A stretch of 64,000 nucleotides of DNA from Calditrichota bacterium (GTDB lineage: Bacteria; Zhuqueibacterota; Zhuqueibacteria; Zhuqueibacterales; Geothermadaptataceae): the NCBI GenBank assembly GCA_008501765.1, contig QQUE01000002.1, forward strand, positions 928,336 to 992,335. The letters run 5' to 3'. The notes beneath the pieces were generated by a model. It was not told where the DNA came from, did not search any database, and worked only from the letters and a program-made list of their open reading frames with translations. The number at the start of each line of letters is the position of its first letter. Within the stretch, counting starts at the first letter, position 1. Shown piece after piece: positions 57,001-64,000 of the stretch. A program made the translations under genes and the position numbers.

Positions 57001-58273
57001 CGACGTCGAGATCCGGTTGTTGAGAGAGAATCAAACCGGTAGTCGCGGTGACAAATGGAGCCGCCGCGGAGGTGCCGCCGAATGTGGAATATTTTCCACC
57101 GTGTGCGGTGGTTCGGATAAAGTCTCCGGGCGCTGTCAGGTCGAGGGTTTGACCAAAATTTGAAAAAGAAGCAATGCTCCTGCTTTCCTGCGTCGCACCG
57201 ACAGAAATTGTTTCCGAAAATCCTGAAGGGTAGTGCGGCAAATCTGTGCCGCTATTTCCCGATGAAGCAATGAGCACGACGTCGTTTTCATAGGCATAGC
57301 GAACGACATCGCGCAGCATCGGTGAGACCACAACATCCCCAAAACTCATATTGATAACACGCGCGCCGTTTTTTACGGCATAGACTATGGCGGCGGCGAC
57401 ATCATCTTCTTCCAGCAGGCCACCACCGGTTCCTGCGCGCAAATTCATTACCTGGCAACCGTGGGCCAAGCCGGCAATCCCGATCTCGTTATTGGCTTCC
57501 GCAGCGATGACGCCGCAAACCATTGTTCCGTGGCCATGCTCATCGTCCGGGTCATTGTCCCGTTCTGCAAAATCGCCATTATCGATAAATCGCAGGGCAT
57601 CGGTGAAATCCCAGCCTCGAATATCATCGATAAATCCATTGCCATCATCGTCGATGCCATTGAAATCGAGGCTGTCAACTATTTGATTGCTGTTTATATC
57701 CTCGCCGGGATTTATCCAGAGCTGGTTTTGTAAATCCGGATGGGTGTAGTCAATGCCGGTGTCGATAACGGCCAACAGGATTTCTTTTCGACCGGTTTCA
57801 ATTTTCCATGCATCGGTTGCACGTATGGCCTGCATGCCCCATTGCCGTTCGAAAAGTGAGTCGTTGACTGTACTTTGATTAACTTGGAAAACATGGTTAA
57901 GTTGAATATATTCAATTTCATTATCCTGGTTTAATTCTTTTAGAATTTGATCTGAGTTGCCTTGCGGATGAATAATCCACACACCGTCTAATGGCGTTCC
58001 CTTGGCATTTTTCAGTACCGGTGATATATTTTTTATCGCAAATTTGTGTGTCTTTTGCAGGATGGCCGCCCGGGTATTTCCTTTTGCACGTGTTTGTTTT
58101 GCATAAAACTGTGGTGATAATTTTAACACTATATCCTGTGCATTTATTATTTCAGAGTGGAAAAAAATGAGGAGAAACAGGATGTTTGGTTTTGCGCGAA
58201 AGAATAGTCGTAATTTTAATATATCTCGACATACCCGATAGAAGTGTTTTTTCTGAGAATAATTGACAAGCAT
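54053..58273 (-). CDS. Secreted subtilase (S8) with FG-GAP repeats and C-terminal sorting domain
   Basis: 1406 residues. After a hydrophobic leader (about 30-45, ILFLLIFFHSEIINAQ) is a propeptide-like part, then the subtilase catalytic triad: Asp in LLAVIDTGIDYTHPDL (about 170), His in DEHGHGTMVCGVIAAE (about 249), Ser in FGGTSAAAPFVTATTG (about 405). A long middle region (about 640-980) has repeated FG-GAP-like calcium-binding loops (DFDNDGLGEI, DSDGDGLLEL, DFDGDGLQEI, DFNGDGHMDF, DIDGNVRDEL), probably forming a propeller. The end (IAIYPNPFVANEH to KKMTILR) is an FlgD-like sorting module. It is probably a surface or secreted protease. No good ribosome site is seen at the annotated start. Confidence 0.9.
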   Translation of the reverse strand: MLVNYSQKKHFYRVCRDILKLRLFFRAKPNILFLLIFFHSEIINAQDIVLKLSPQFYAKQTRAKGNTRAAILQKTHKFAIKNISPVLKNAKGTPLDGVWIIHPQGNSDQILKELNQDNEIEYIQLNHVFQVNQSTVNDSLFERQWGMQAIRATDAWKIETGRKEILLAVIDTGIDYTHPDLQNQLWINPGEDINSNQIVDSLDFNGIDDDGNGFIDDIRGWDFTDALRFIDNGDFAERDNDPDDEHGHGTMVCGVIAAEANNEIGIAGLAHGCQVMNLRAGTGGGLLEEDDVAAAIVYAVKNGARVINMSFGDVVVSPMLRDVVRYAYENDVVLIASSGNSGTDLPHYPSGFSETISVGATQESRSIASFSNFGQTLDLTAPGDFIRTTAHGGKYSTFGGTSAAAPFVTATTGLILSQQPDLDVESVRAILNTSADDFGEPGWDPVFGSGQLNAASALATENAPVAELVQPRMDSGARQDQISILGTAAAANLKEFSLSYGAGDNPTDWTQLATFNNHTIVTDTLFNWDISSLSDTTYIVRLQVWDNENRLAEDKIRLFIDWTAPIVRGHSIVPLINGNHRSNLIHFRTDDICAATLFWRLSGKSNLFEKVRLDYETNSHSYNFSEKLTFGAAVQFYFEFRNQAGLLTTDDNDGNFYNLNFKPVPTSNWQFDGVRTEIGAGLLLPQMTDFDNDGLGEIITAPYDPDGRIGKTTIFEWQPQTGFSAQLSTDTLAIPRDVGDSDGDGLLELLVGNGNLSQIYESTTTAIFPANLIWSNDDSFWAARFGNFDEDSQQEIIARKKNEWQIWKYLGASKYTQIASLPNPTEGSNASGVPHAEIADFDGDGLQEILFGDYDGDIFIYEIGADNKFTATWTARQPLIDASDFLTTGDFNGDGHMDFAVATHSDPADDLESQFDSRHWLVRIYSSLQDNSFSILWEERFFGYFKANIFDSGIGAGDIDGNVRDELILCLYPNAYIVAFLTEIDDFQIQWHKSGVMSNRAFVGSKSAGKSALYFNDVHNVLEFTFRQSQNKLLPPAYIQAKFNQDGFVSLQWPENSAAEYYRIFRGFSQDSLVRIAEVSQPAFIDNYLVTDTVYYRVASGIGQPDSLLSHLSPLIQMEASAQPEIMAINFIDPNFISLLFSEKMGVQATQISHFNLLGTGLPKSIVQATDQREILLAFDHISPGRHQLKISDLTNSKGRVLPDSEVSIDVPNPIAPLYISSGLSSENGLVQIQFSAPLEDLSALSLENYSLQPELKIKHISMSGANKINLELDNKSATSFDSGFVVIAVKNIKSRQGGKLRRGVGDRLKVPFLFAPQEVIAIYPNPFVANEHKFIKIENIRPGSNLKIFDVRGRLIFQSTISMDKTHYHWLAQKSNGKLAASGIYFLKIKTPSGKRITKKMTILR

Positions 58274-58319
58274 GGAAGAATGGATCCGTGAAACAAATTA
58301 AGTGTTGCCGTGCAGCGGG

Positions 58320-58931
58320 TTATTTTGTAGTAAAAATTTCCTGTTGTCTTTTTTGGGGATCGACAAAGACGAACAGATTGTCAAACTTTGCCTCTCCCAC
58401 GGAGGATATCCCTGCCATAAAATAGGCTGAAACAACATTTTCCGGGAATTGCATCCGCCCGCTTAAAAAGTGAAAATCAGTGCCTTGTGCATGCCAATTC
58501 ACATATTTGGTGAAAATTACCTGCCCATTTATTGGTGTTGTAACCTCATATTCGATGGCCATGTGCACGATTGTGTTTTCTACAGCAGCAACCCAGCCCC
58601 CAAAGATGACGATTTTTCCAGTTGGCACGTTTTGAATTTCTTGAGTCCAGGCATGAATTATCTGTTCATCGCGCTGGCCGGGCATTCTTTCCAGGCTAAT
58701 TAATCCACACTTTTTACCGGAATGACACCCATCTTCTGCGATGGTCATCAATCCATATTGGCTGTAATTTGGGGGAGCAGAAATCGCCCAGCTTCCCTCA
58801 TCTTCGAAACCGCTATTTTGTATAAGTAACGAAACGAGTGGTTTCCGGCTTCTTTTAACTGAATATTTCCCACAGGCTGCCATGGTTAGAGCAAGGCATA
58901 AAAAATGCAAAACGAGCATTCTGTTTTTCAT
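58320..58931 (-). CDS. Hypothetical lipoprotein with carbohydrate-binding-like domain
   Basis: 203 residues. The lipobox is LTMAAC (Cys20). The rest resembles a jelly-roll CBM-like module: LIQNSGFEDEGSWAIS at the start, CHSGKKCGLISLERM in the middle and FDNLFVFVD at the end, as in many 'N-x-G-F-E...' carbohydrate-binding domains. I infer surface binding to a polymer; the ligand is unknown. It is 46 bp upstream of the subtilase gene on the same strand, so the two are probably co-transcribed. GGAG lies 11 nt before the ATG; a second in-frame ATG is three codons in. Confidence 0.65.
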   Translation of the reverse strand: MKNRMLVLHFLCLALTMAACGKYSVKRSRKPLVSLLIQNSGFEDEGSWAISAPPNYSQYGLMTIAEDGCHSGKKCGLISLERMPGQRDEQIIHAWTQEIQNVPTGKIVIFGGWVAAVENTIVHMAIEYEVTTPINGQVIFTKYVNWHAQGTDFHFLSGRMQFPENVVSAYFMAGISSVGEAKFDNLFVFVDPQKRQQEIFTTK

Positions 58932-59009
58932 CTGTGCAGAAACTCCATTATTATTTGAATGATTGTGACCTTAGCTCCGCTGTACTTAATCTAATTGCCA
59001 AATTTTTAA

Positions 59010-59280
59010 TGTGTTATGCATTTTCTTTTTGCTTCGCCGGCCGCTGGCTTTGCTTGATCAAAAAAGAAACAAAAAAATCAAGGCTGATGAAAAATTGGCT
59101 AAACTTTTTGAGAATTTCCTAAATCATTTTGCTTCGCCGACTTTCAGTTTAAACTCGCTGCGCTCAAACAAAAAATGATTCTTAACGGAAATTCTCAAAA
59201 AGTTCTTAACGCCATTTTTTGAAGGCCGTTTAAGAAAAAGTCCGCGGCACTAAAGGCCTAATCAATAAATTGATCAAAAA
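59010..59280. repeat. Large inverted-repeat element (family 3)
   Basis: A perfect 18-bp inverted repeat, AACTTTTTGAGAATTTCC at 59102-59119 and its complement at 59187-59204. Symmetry continues inward (AATCATTTT/AAAATGATT) and, with gaps, outward (AAAATTGGC/GCCATTTTT), giving about 130 bp of foldback. The centre carries GTTTAAACTCGCTGCGCTCAAAC. Flanks on both sides are G+C-rich and look like part of the same dispersed repeat (GCTTCGCCGGCCGCTGGC on the left, GTCCGCGGCACTAAAGGCC on the right). No coding frame. Confidence 0.65.
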
Positions 59281-59281
59281 A

Positions 59282-60193
59282 TCAGGTTGATTTATCGAAC
59301 CCACCCACCTTTTTTTCTGATAATATTAACGCAAGTCCGATTCGAACTATGCCGCTAATTACGAGCAAAAGAGTAACGAAAATATTTGGCAAATACCACT
59401 TGAATTCCGGTCCATATTTCCAGATATAGCGGATGAACGAGCGGTGTGAAGATAAAATCATCGGAGCCCGTTTCGAATTCACAGCCTGGCCCTGGTGATG
59501 TAGAATGGCCACTTCGGGGGAAAAACGGATGGTGTATCCTGCGCGGAGTACGCGATGACACCAATCGACGTCACTGAAAAACATGGGAAAATTCTCATCC
59601 AAATGGCCAACTTTTTTGACGACATCGTCACGGGTGAGCAAAAATGCCCCTTGCGGTTGCGATACAGCTTGGGCTGATTTATGGTGAAAATCACCCATTT
59701 TCCAGCCGTTGAAGACAGCGCTTTTCGAGAAAATTAAATGCAATCCACAAGCATGAAAAAAAACGTCGCGTCTTTTCGGCAACCGGCGGCAGGATGGTTG
59801 AATGCTGCGATCGTTGTTCAATAATTGAGGGGCAACGATGCCGAGGGAATCATTCTTTTCCAAAATTGCGATTAATTTCTCAATTCCCAACTCTGGTAAA
59901 ACAGTGTCTGGATTAAGAATGAGGATAAAGGGAGCGTCACTTTTTTTTAATCCCTGATTTATAGCCCGGGTAAAACCCACATTCTTATCGTTCGCCATTA
60001 ACGTGCAGGATACATGGTGCGGCGGATTGGAGGAAAAGGAATTTGACTGTTGTGCTGTCGCATCGGATGAATTATTGTCAATTAGTATAATCCTGATCGA
60101 TCTTTCCGGAAGAGCCGGTGCGAGTGAATTCAGGCAGGCGAGAAGAACCTGTGCGCTGTTAAAGGTCACGATAATTATATCGAGGTCTGCCAT
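59282..60193 (-). CDS. Glycosyltransferase family 2 protein (WbbL/rhamnosyltransferase-like)
   Basis: 303 residues. The GT2 fold starts with LDIIIVTFNSAQVLLACLNSL, followed by the nucleotide-binding IDNNSSD and the DxD-equivalent ILNPDT, a mid-domain GAFLLTRDDVVKKVGHLDENF and CHRVLRAGY. A C-terminal hydrophobic segment (about 270-290) could attach it to the membrane. Such enzymes add sugars to envelope polysaccharides. The sugar is unknown. It starts 3 bp after the M24 peptidase stop, with GGAA upstream, so it is the last gene of a three-gene operon. Confidence 0.88.
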   Translation of the reverse strand: MADLDIIIVTFNSAQVLLACLNSLAPALPERSIRIILIDNNSSDATAQQSNSFSSNPPHHVSCTLMANDKNVGFTRAINQGLKKSDAPFILILNPDTVLPELGIEKLIAILEKNDSLGIVAPQLLNNDRSIQPSCRRLPKRRDVFFHACGLHLIFSKSAVFNGWKMGDFHHKSAQAVSQPQGAFLLTRDDVVKKVGHLDENFPMFFSDVDWCHRVLRAGYTIRFSPEVAILHHQGQAVNSKRAPMILSSHRSFIRYIWKYGPEFKWYLPNIFVTLLLVISGIVRIGLALILSEKKVGGFDKST

Positions 60194-60196
60194 GAA

Positions 60197-61267
60197 TTAT
60201 TCCAGAATGAGCAATTCCCGGTCAAGCGGAGTCAATAATTCGTTGTGCTCCTCACCGATGTAGAGATCATCTTCAATTCGCACGCCACCGATGCCGGATT
60301 TATACAGACCCGGTTCGATTGTAATGATCGAACCTGCGACAATTTTATCTTTCGATTTTGGCCCGATACGCGGCAAACTATGAACGTCGATTCCCAGCCC
60401 ATGGCCCAGGCTGTGGCTGAATTCAGCGGTGTACCCGATAGAAGCTAAATACTGCCGCGCCACGGTGTCCAATTCAACCGCCGGCATGCCGGGTTTGGCA
60501 CTATTTCGAGCGCGAATATTGGCCTCTTTCACCGCGTCGTACATCGCTCGCAGCTCAATACTCGGCTCTCCAAGCGCAACTGTACGGGTTATGTCGGAGT
60601 TGAATCCTTGCCAATTGCAGCCGAAATCGATCACGATTAATTCACCATAATCAAGTTTTTTATCTGAGGCAATTCCATGGGGCAAGGCGCTGCGCCACCC
60701 ACTGGCAACGATGGGTTCAAAAGCATCTTTGTCAGCGCCAGCCAGCCTGATGCGGTACGAAAGTTCGGCGGCGATTTCACATTCACGGACGCCCGGTTTT
60801 ATTAATGGCAGAATTTCCGGGAACACACGGCAGGAAATCTCGCAGGCTTTACGCGTTCGTTCGAGTTCGATCGGTTGTTTACTCATGACGATGCGCTCGA
60901 TTGCATTTTCGGTGTCGATGAGCGTATTTTGGGGAAAAGTTTTGTGCAGTTGTGAAAAGCGTTCGAAAGTCAGATGGGCTGCTTCAAAGGCAATTTTCAT
61001 TTCCGGTTTTATGAGCCCAATATCGCGCACCGGAATAAACAGCCCACGGGTGGCGATCCGTATTTCAGCGTTTTTTACTTCAGTTTTTGCCTGTTCCCGA
61101 TAACGATTGTCGGTGACCAGAACGCTCTTTTCGTTGGTAAGAATTGCAATTCCGGAGGAGCCGGAGAAATTAAACAAATAGCGTAGATGGGGGAGCGATG
61201 TAATAACAAAGGCGCCGATATCTGATTTCTGCATCAACGCCCGCAATTGTTCCAGCCTGTCAGGCAT
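60197..61267 (-). CDS. M24 family Xaa-Pro peptidase
   Basis: 356 residues. An N-terminal creatinase-like domain (about 1-130) is followed by the pita-bread metallopeptidase domain. Metal ligands are visible as Asp in IVIDFGC and SDITRTV, His in SHSLGHGLGIDVH, Glu in TIEPGLYK and Glu in GVRIEDD. It removes N-terminal residues before proline in the cytosol. Its start (ATGCCTGA) overlaps the stop of the TPR gene by 8 bp, so it is translationally coupled; the glycosyltransferase follows. Confidence 0.93.
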   Translation of the reverse strand: MPDRLEQLRALMQKSDIGAFVITSLPHLRYLFNFSGSSGIAILTNEKSVLVTDNRYREQAKTEVKNAEIRIATRGLFIPVRDIGLIKPEMKIAFEAAHLTFERFSQLHKTFPQNTLIDTENAIERIVMSKQPIELERTRKACEISCRVFPEILPLIKPGVRECEIAAELSYRIRLAGADKDAFEPIVASGWRSALPHGIASDKKLDYGELIVIDFGCNWQGFNSDITRTVALGEPSIELRAMYDAVKEANIRARNSAKPGMPAVELDTVARQYLASIGYTAEFSHSLGHGLGIDVHSLPRIGPKSKDKIVAGSIITIEPGLYKSGIGGVRIEDDLYIGEEHNELLTPLDRELLILE

Positions 61268-63146
61268 TCGGACTCTCGCTCATCCGCTGTTTTAAAAAGG
61301 ATACCTTGTCCTGATACGCTTTGTTCTCAGGATCCTTTTTTAATAAGACTTCAAACACATTCATCGCTTTGCCATATTGCCCCTGCGCTGCGTAAATTTC
61401 GCCTAAAGTCGGGGTTACAATCCGGTCGCGGTCCACTTCTGGAGTCGAAGAATCCGTCGATTCATCGGTTGTTTCCGGTTCGTCTATATCAGGTTTCTCG
61501 AACTCGGTAGTCTTGGTGCTTTTATCGCTGCTAGCTTCTTCTACAGCGGCAATCATAAGATCGAGTTCATCCTGCTCTATCGCATCGGCGGACAAATCGG
61601 GTACAATCTGCGAATCATCACTGTCAGATAGCGCGGCGGGTGTTTCTTGTTTCTCGTCGCTTATTTCCGGAATTGATACCGGCTGTAGAGCCTCCTCTGA
61701 TTCGTTTTTGAGTGTTTCGTTTTCGGCTGATTCCTCTGGTTCTTCTTTTGCAATTGGAATATCGAATTCTTCAATGTTGTCATTTAATTGGGCTTCTTGT
61801 TCAGCCGGCGGCGCTTCAAGTTTCTCTGCAAATTTATTGGTTTCCGAACTCTCCGGTGAATTGCCAAAAACATCGTCAAAAATTTGTTCGGCCGTCGACT
61901 CGCTCGTGGGAAGCGGTTCGGGATCCGCTTTGAGAGTTTCTTCATTTGCGGGTTTAACCTCAACCGGAGCTTCGTCGGTTTTTTCTTCTGCCCCGGCAGA
62001 TTCCGGTTTCGCCTCTTCTCCGCTTGCATCCGTATTGTCAAACTCGGCGTCCAGGGCATCGAAAAAGTCTTGTCCTTCAGCTTCACCCTCTTTTGCCTGG
62101 GAAATGAATTCCAATTCACTGTCGTCCATTGGTTTTAAGTTTTCAAGTGCGGCATTTTCTGGTGATTCAATTTTGTTAAATTCAATTGTTTCATCACCGG
62201 ATGGTAGCGGCAAATCTGCGGATTGATCCGTTTGCGACGCATCCGTATTGAGCTCAACAGCATGGTCCGGCTCCACCTCAGGTGCATCCGGATCGTAGGG
62301 TTTAACCTGAATGCCATCCAAAACATCCACCTCTGGAATAGCCTTGGATTCTGGCTTATCTGGTTCATTTTCGAGCACATCGTTTTCTTCGATATCATTT
62401 TCTTCAGCAGCTATATTGTCCTTTTGGGCTTCTTCGGGCGTACTATCTTCGAAAATGTCATCCAGAATCGAAGTTACACCTTCCGGCGATGAATCGGAGA
62501 TTTCAATTTTTTCGATTTCTTGCATCGATTTTGGGGGATCGTCGGCGAATAAATCATCATCGATATTTATTGAAGTTGTCTCGATCGGCTGTGCATCCGG
62601 GGTCTCACCAATCACAGATTCGGCCATTTCAGATTCTTCAAACGAGGTGATATCCGGCTGGAATCCCGGAGATTCCTCGGCGATTGGTTTTGGCAGGGAC
62701 CCTTCAGCAGGCGAAACAACCATTTGTTCGCTCGCTACATCCCGCTTGATCGTTTCCAGTGTTTGACGGATGGTATTGTCATGCGGATCGATTTTGAGAA
62801 TTTCGGCATAACTTTTTTCACATGCTTCCGACCAGCCTGCTTCTTTCATTAAATCACCGGTAAATTTATGGGCAGCAATATATTTTGGTTCAAATAAAAG
62901 AACGCGCTTGAATTCCTTTTCAGCTAAATCAAACATCTTTTTTTGTAAATAACATTTGCCCAGCACCATGTGGCCGGTTACATAGTAAGGATGTTTTCGG
63001 ATGCCTTCTTCGCTAATCCGGATCGCTTCATCAACTTTACCGCGCACGAGCAGTGCTTCCGCAACCCGGGCGAATACAACAGAGTCCGGATTTTGCTGAA
63101 GTTTACTCTTTAGGTTATCAAATTTATTATCATTCTGTTCTGTCAT
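61260..63146 (-). CDS. TPR protein with long acidic low-complexity middle
   Basis: 628 residues. The N-terminus (about 10-150) holds tetratricopeptide-like helices (ARVAEALLVRGKVDEAIRISEEGI, YVTGHMVLGKCYLQKKMFDLAEKEFKRV, FEPKYIAAHKFTGDLMKEAGWSEACEKSYAEIL). Residues about 170-570 are extremely rich in Glu, Asp, Ser and Pro with no predicted fold. The C-terminus has one or two more TPR units (PTLGEIYAAQGQYGKAMNVFEVLLKKDPE). No signal peptide. It probably scaffolds a complex, with the acidic spacer as flexible linker. GGAGG precedes the ATG. Co-transcribed with an M24 peptidase and a glycosyltransferase. A serine-rich frame on the other strand (61513-62226) is a shadow of the Glu/Asp codons. Confidence 0.8.
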   Translation of the reverse strand: MTEQNDNKFDNLKSKLQQNPDSVVFARVAEALLVRGKVDEAIRISEEGIRKHPYYVTGHMVLGKCYLQKKMFDLAEKEFKRVLLFEPKYIAAHKFTGDLMKEAGWSEACEKSYAEILKIDPHDNTIRQTLETIKRDVASEQMVVSPAEGSLPKPIAEESPGFQPDITSFEESEMAESVIGETPDAQPIETTSINIDDDLFADDPPKSMQEIEKIEISDSSPEGVTSILDDIFEDSTPEEAQKDNIAAEENDIEENDVLENEPDKPESKAIPEVDVLDGIQVKPYDPDAPEVEPDHAVELNTDASQTDQSADLPLPSGDETIEFNKIESPENAALENLKPMDDSELEFISQAKEGEAEGQDFFDALDAEFDNTDASGEEAKPESAGAEEKTDEAPVEVKPANEETLKADPEPLPTSESTAEQIFDDVFGNSPESSETNKFAEKLEAPPAEQEAQLNDNIEEFDIPIAKEEPEESAENETLKNESEEALQPVSIPEISDEKQETPAALSDSDDSQIVPDLSADAIEQDELDLMIAAVEEASSDKSTKTTEFEKPDIDEPETTDESTDSSTPEVDRDRIVTPTLGEIYAAQGQYGKAMNVFEVLLKKDPENKAYQDKVSFLKQRMSESPNA

Positions 63147-63263
63147 TGGTGCGCCTCCTGCAACTTAAAAAAGTAGATGCCGATGAAAAGTAATTTTTTA
63201 CACATAAATTCCTGCACTCAAGTCTCATGGCATCATTTAAATATAAAAAGAATATTTTTTTTG

Positions 63264-63295
63264 TGATATTCCTGTCTAAATTAAGTAGAATATCA
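63264..63295. repeat. 8-bp inverted repeat between lptE and TPR gene
   Basis: TGATATTC and GAATATCA (63264-63271, 63288-63295) are perfect complements with a 16-bp spacer. It may be an operator or weak terminator; a run of A/T lies nearby. Confidence 0.4.
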
Positions 63296-63381
63296 ACTTA
63301 AAGTAAGAATAAAATGAATTCGTTTAGAAAATTTAATTTTGAATCACGATATGATATGTGAATAGTGCGATATCCCGTATT

Positions 63382-63894
63382 TTACCAACCGGAAATTGAG
63401 CGGTTCAGTACCTCATTTGTGATTTTTGTAATCGCTTCCGCGATGGCATCCTCTCTGGTTGTGTTGCTTGTGCTGCCACCAGATGGGGCATAGGTCCCGA
63501 CCTCACTCAACCTGCCCTCCCAGACCAGCTTGCGTTTCTGCAGGTCTTCAAATTTCACCTGCACCGAAATTGTCACCCGGATTTCATCGACAGTTTCGGC
63601 ACGGTCAAAGGCACCGGCACCATCTTTCACCGAAACTATCCGTCCGGTAATCATCGAATCTGCATTGCGCCGTTCAGCGATCTTCAGGGTATTGTCACTG
63701 GTGAACGCTTCAATGAGCGCGTTGGTCAAGTCATCTTTTACACCAAATTCCGCTGTGTCGTCTTGAAACGTAGGAATGGCCACAGTTTTCAGGTGCGGCA
63801 AAGCCGAACCGGAAAAACTGTAGTATGCGCATCCAGTACAGCACATCAGGTAAAATCCGGAAAGAAGTAAAAATATTTTAAAATGGGAGGCCAT
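63382..63894 (-). CDS. lptE: LPS-assembly lipoprotein LptE
   Basis: 170 residues. A lipoprotein signal with CCTGC (Cys20 probable) is followed by [40 protein letters not shown] and [14 protein letters not shown], matching the LptE family of FCB bacteria. It plugs and supports LptD in the outer membrane for lipopolysaccharide transport. The start ATG at 63894 is used; the longer frame to 63984 runs antisense-free through the upstream gene in another frame. It overlaps the 3' end of the sigma-54 activator gene by 17 bp, so the two are coupled. Confidence 0.85.
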   Translation of the reverse strand: MASHFKIFLLLSGFYLMCCTGCAYYSFSGSALPHLKTVAIPTFQDDTAEFGVKDDLTNALIEAFTSDNTLKIAERRNADSMITGRIVSVKDGAGAFDRAETVDEIRVTISVQVKFEDLQKRKLVWEGRLSEVGTYAPSGGSTSNTTREDAIAEAITKITNEVLNRSISGW

Positions 63895-64000
63895 ATTCTT
63901 TGATTTTTCTGTACAAAGTTCGTTCGCTGATCGCGAGCAGAACAGCGGCTTTGCGTTTATTGCCACCGGTTTTTTCGAGGGCACGATAAATTAACTCATG
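63878..64000 (-). CDS. C-terminal end of sigma-54-dependent (NtrC/Fis-type) regulator, cut by window edge
   Basis: Only the last 40 codons are in the window. They encode a Fis-type helix-turn-helix: [14 protein letters not shown], then [19 protein letters not shown] and EYGLPF with a stop at 63878. The pattern G-G-N-[KR]-x-x-A-A-x-x-L-x-I-S-x-R-T-L-Y-R-K is the DNA-binding end of sigma-54 response regulators. The AAA+ and receiver parts lie beyond the right edge. It overlaps lptE by 17 bp. Confidence 0.88.
   Translation of the reverse strand, partial: HELIYRALEKTGGNKRKAAVLLAISERTLYRKIKEYGLPF

Noticed and set aside
61513-62226. Serine-rich 237-residue plus-strand frame
   Set aside because: It is the antisense reading of the acidic Glu/Asp-rich TPR protein; its composition comes from those codons.
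1-64000. CRISPR array, prophage or integron
   Set aside because: No regularly spaced direct repeats, cas, integrase, recombinase or phage structural genes are present.

Overview
The window is a 64 kb chromosomal segment of moderate-to-low G+C from a Gram-negative bacterium, most likely of the FCB assemblage (Calditrichota/KSB1/Ignavibacteria-like). Support comes from secreted proteins ending in FPNPFNP- or YPNPF-type C-terminal sorting/Ig modules, a Bacteroidetes-style hybrid two-component system (propeller, Y_Y_Y, kinase, receiver, AraC), an LptE lipoprotein overlapping a sigma-54 activator, tripartite RND efflux, many lipoproteins and LspA. The taxonomic placement is inference from protein style; there is no rRNA in the window. 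No prophage, IS transposase, CRISPR array or tRNA was found.

Layout. 1-0.9 kb: 5' part of a 3D-domain lipoprotein (minus strand) and the tmRNA gene ssrA with its promoter and terminator. 0.9-9.4 kb: htpG, an unrecognised small protein, a DUF1579-like secreted protein, a phosphoglycolate phosphatase, a BamE/SmpA-like secreted protein, a squalene-synthase-like enzyme, a rhodanese lipoprotein and a DUF2333 membrane protein. 9.4-17.1 kb: a TonB-like-anchored DUF4900-type protein, an M14 carboxypeptidase, prephenate dehydratase, a MurG-like glycosyltransferase, a YfcC carrier and a SpoU methyltransferase. 17.2-20.6 kb: ferrous iron operon dtxR-feoA-feoB-small Cys protein behind a consensus sigma-70 promoter. 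20.7-25.4 kb: transketolase, a PEGA-repeat protein and lspA. 25.4-31 kb: uvrA-modA-modB-modC, with uvrA and modA translationally coupled. 31-41.4 kb: threonine synthase, an unknown membrane-protein pair, a 1356-residue hybrid sensor/AraC regulator and a secreted propeller protein. 41.4-41.9 kb: a gene-free stretch dense in inverted repeats, including a candidate structured RNA. 41.9-49.3 kb: cupin protein, rsgA and an RND efflux operon. 49.4-54 kb: a GlnE-type adenylyltransferase carrying two internal ACT domains, and coaE. 54-58.9 kb: a secreted subtilase with a lipoprotein partner. 59.3-64 kb: an operon of acidic TPR protein, Xaa-Pro peptidase and glycosyltransferase, then lptE overlapping the 3' end of a sigma-54 activator gene.

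How it fits together. Most of the window is housekeeping, envelope and transport biology in short operons. Accessory features are dispersed, non-autonomous repeats. Family 1 has a perfect 14-bp terminal inverted repeat in one copy and appears three times. Family 2 has about 10-bp ends and appears twice. A third, unrelated large inverted repeat lies near 59.1 kb.

The items most worth a second look are the multi-helix RNA candidate at about 41.53-41.67 kb, the GlnE-tandem-ACT architecture, the MITE-like families, and the unknown pair plus hybrid sensor at 33-39 kb. I did not find a clearly new multi-gene defence or mobile system.
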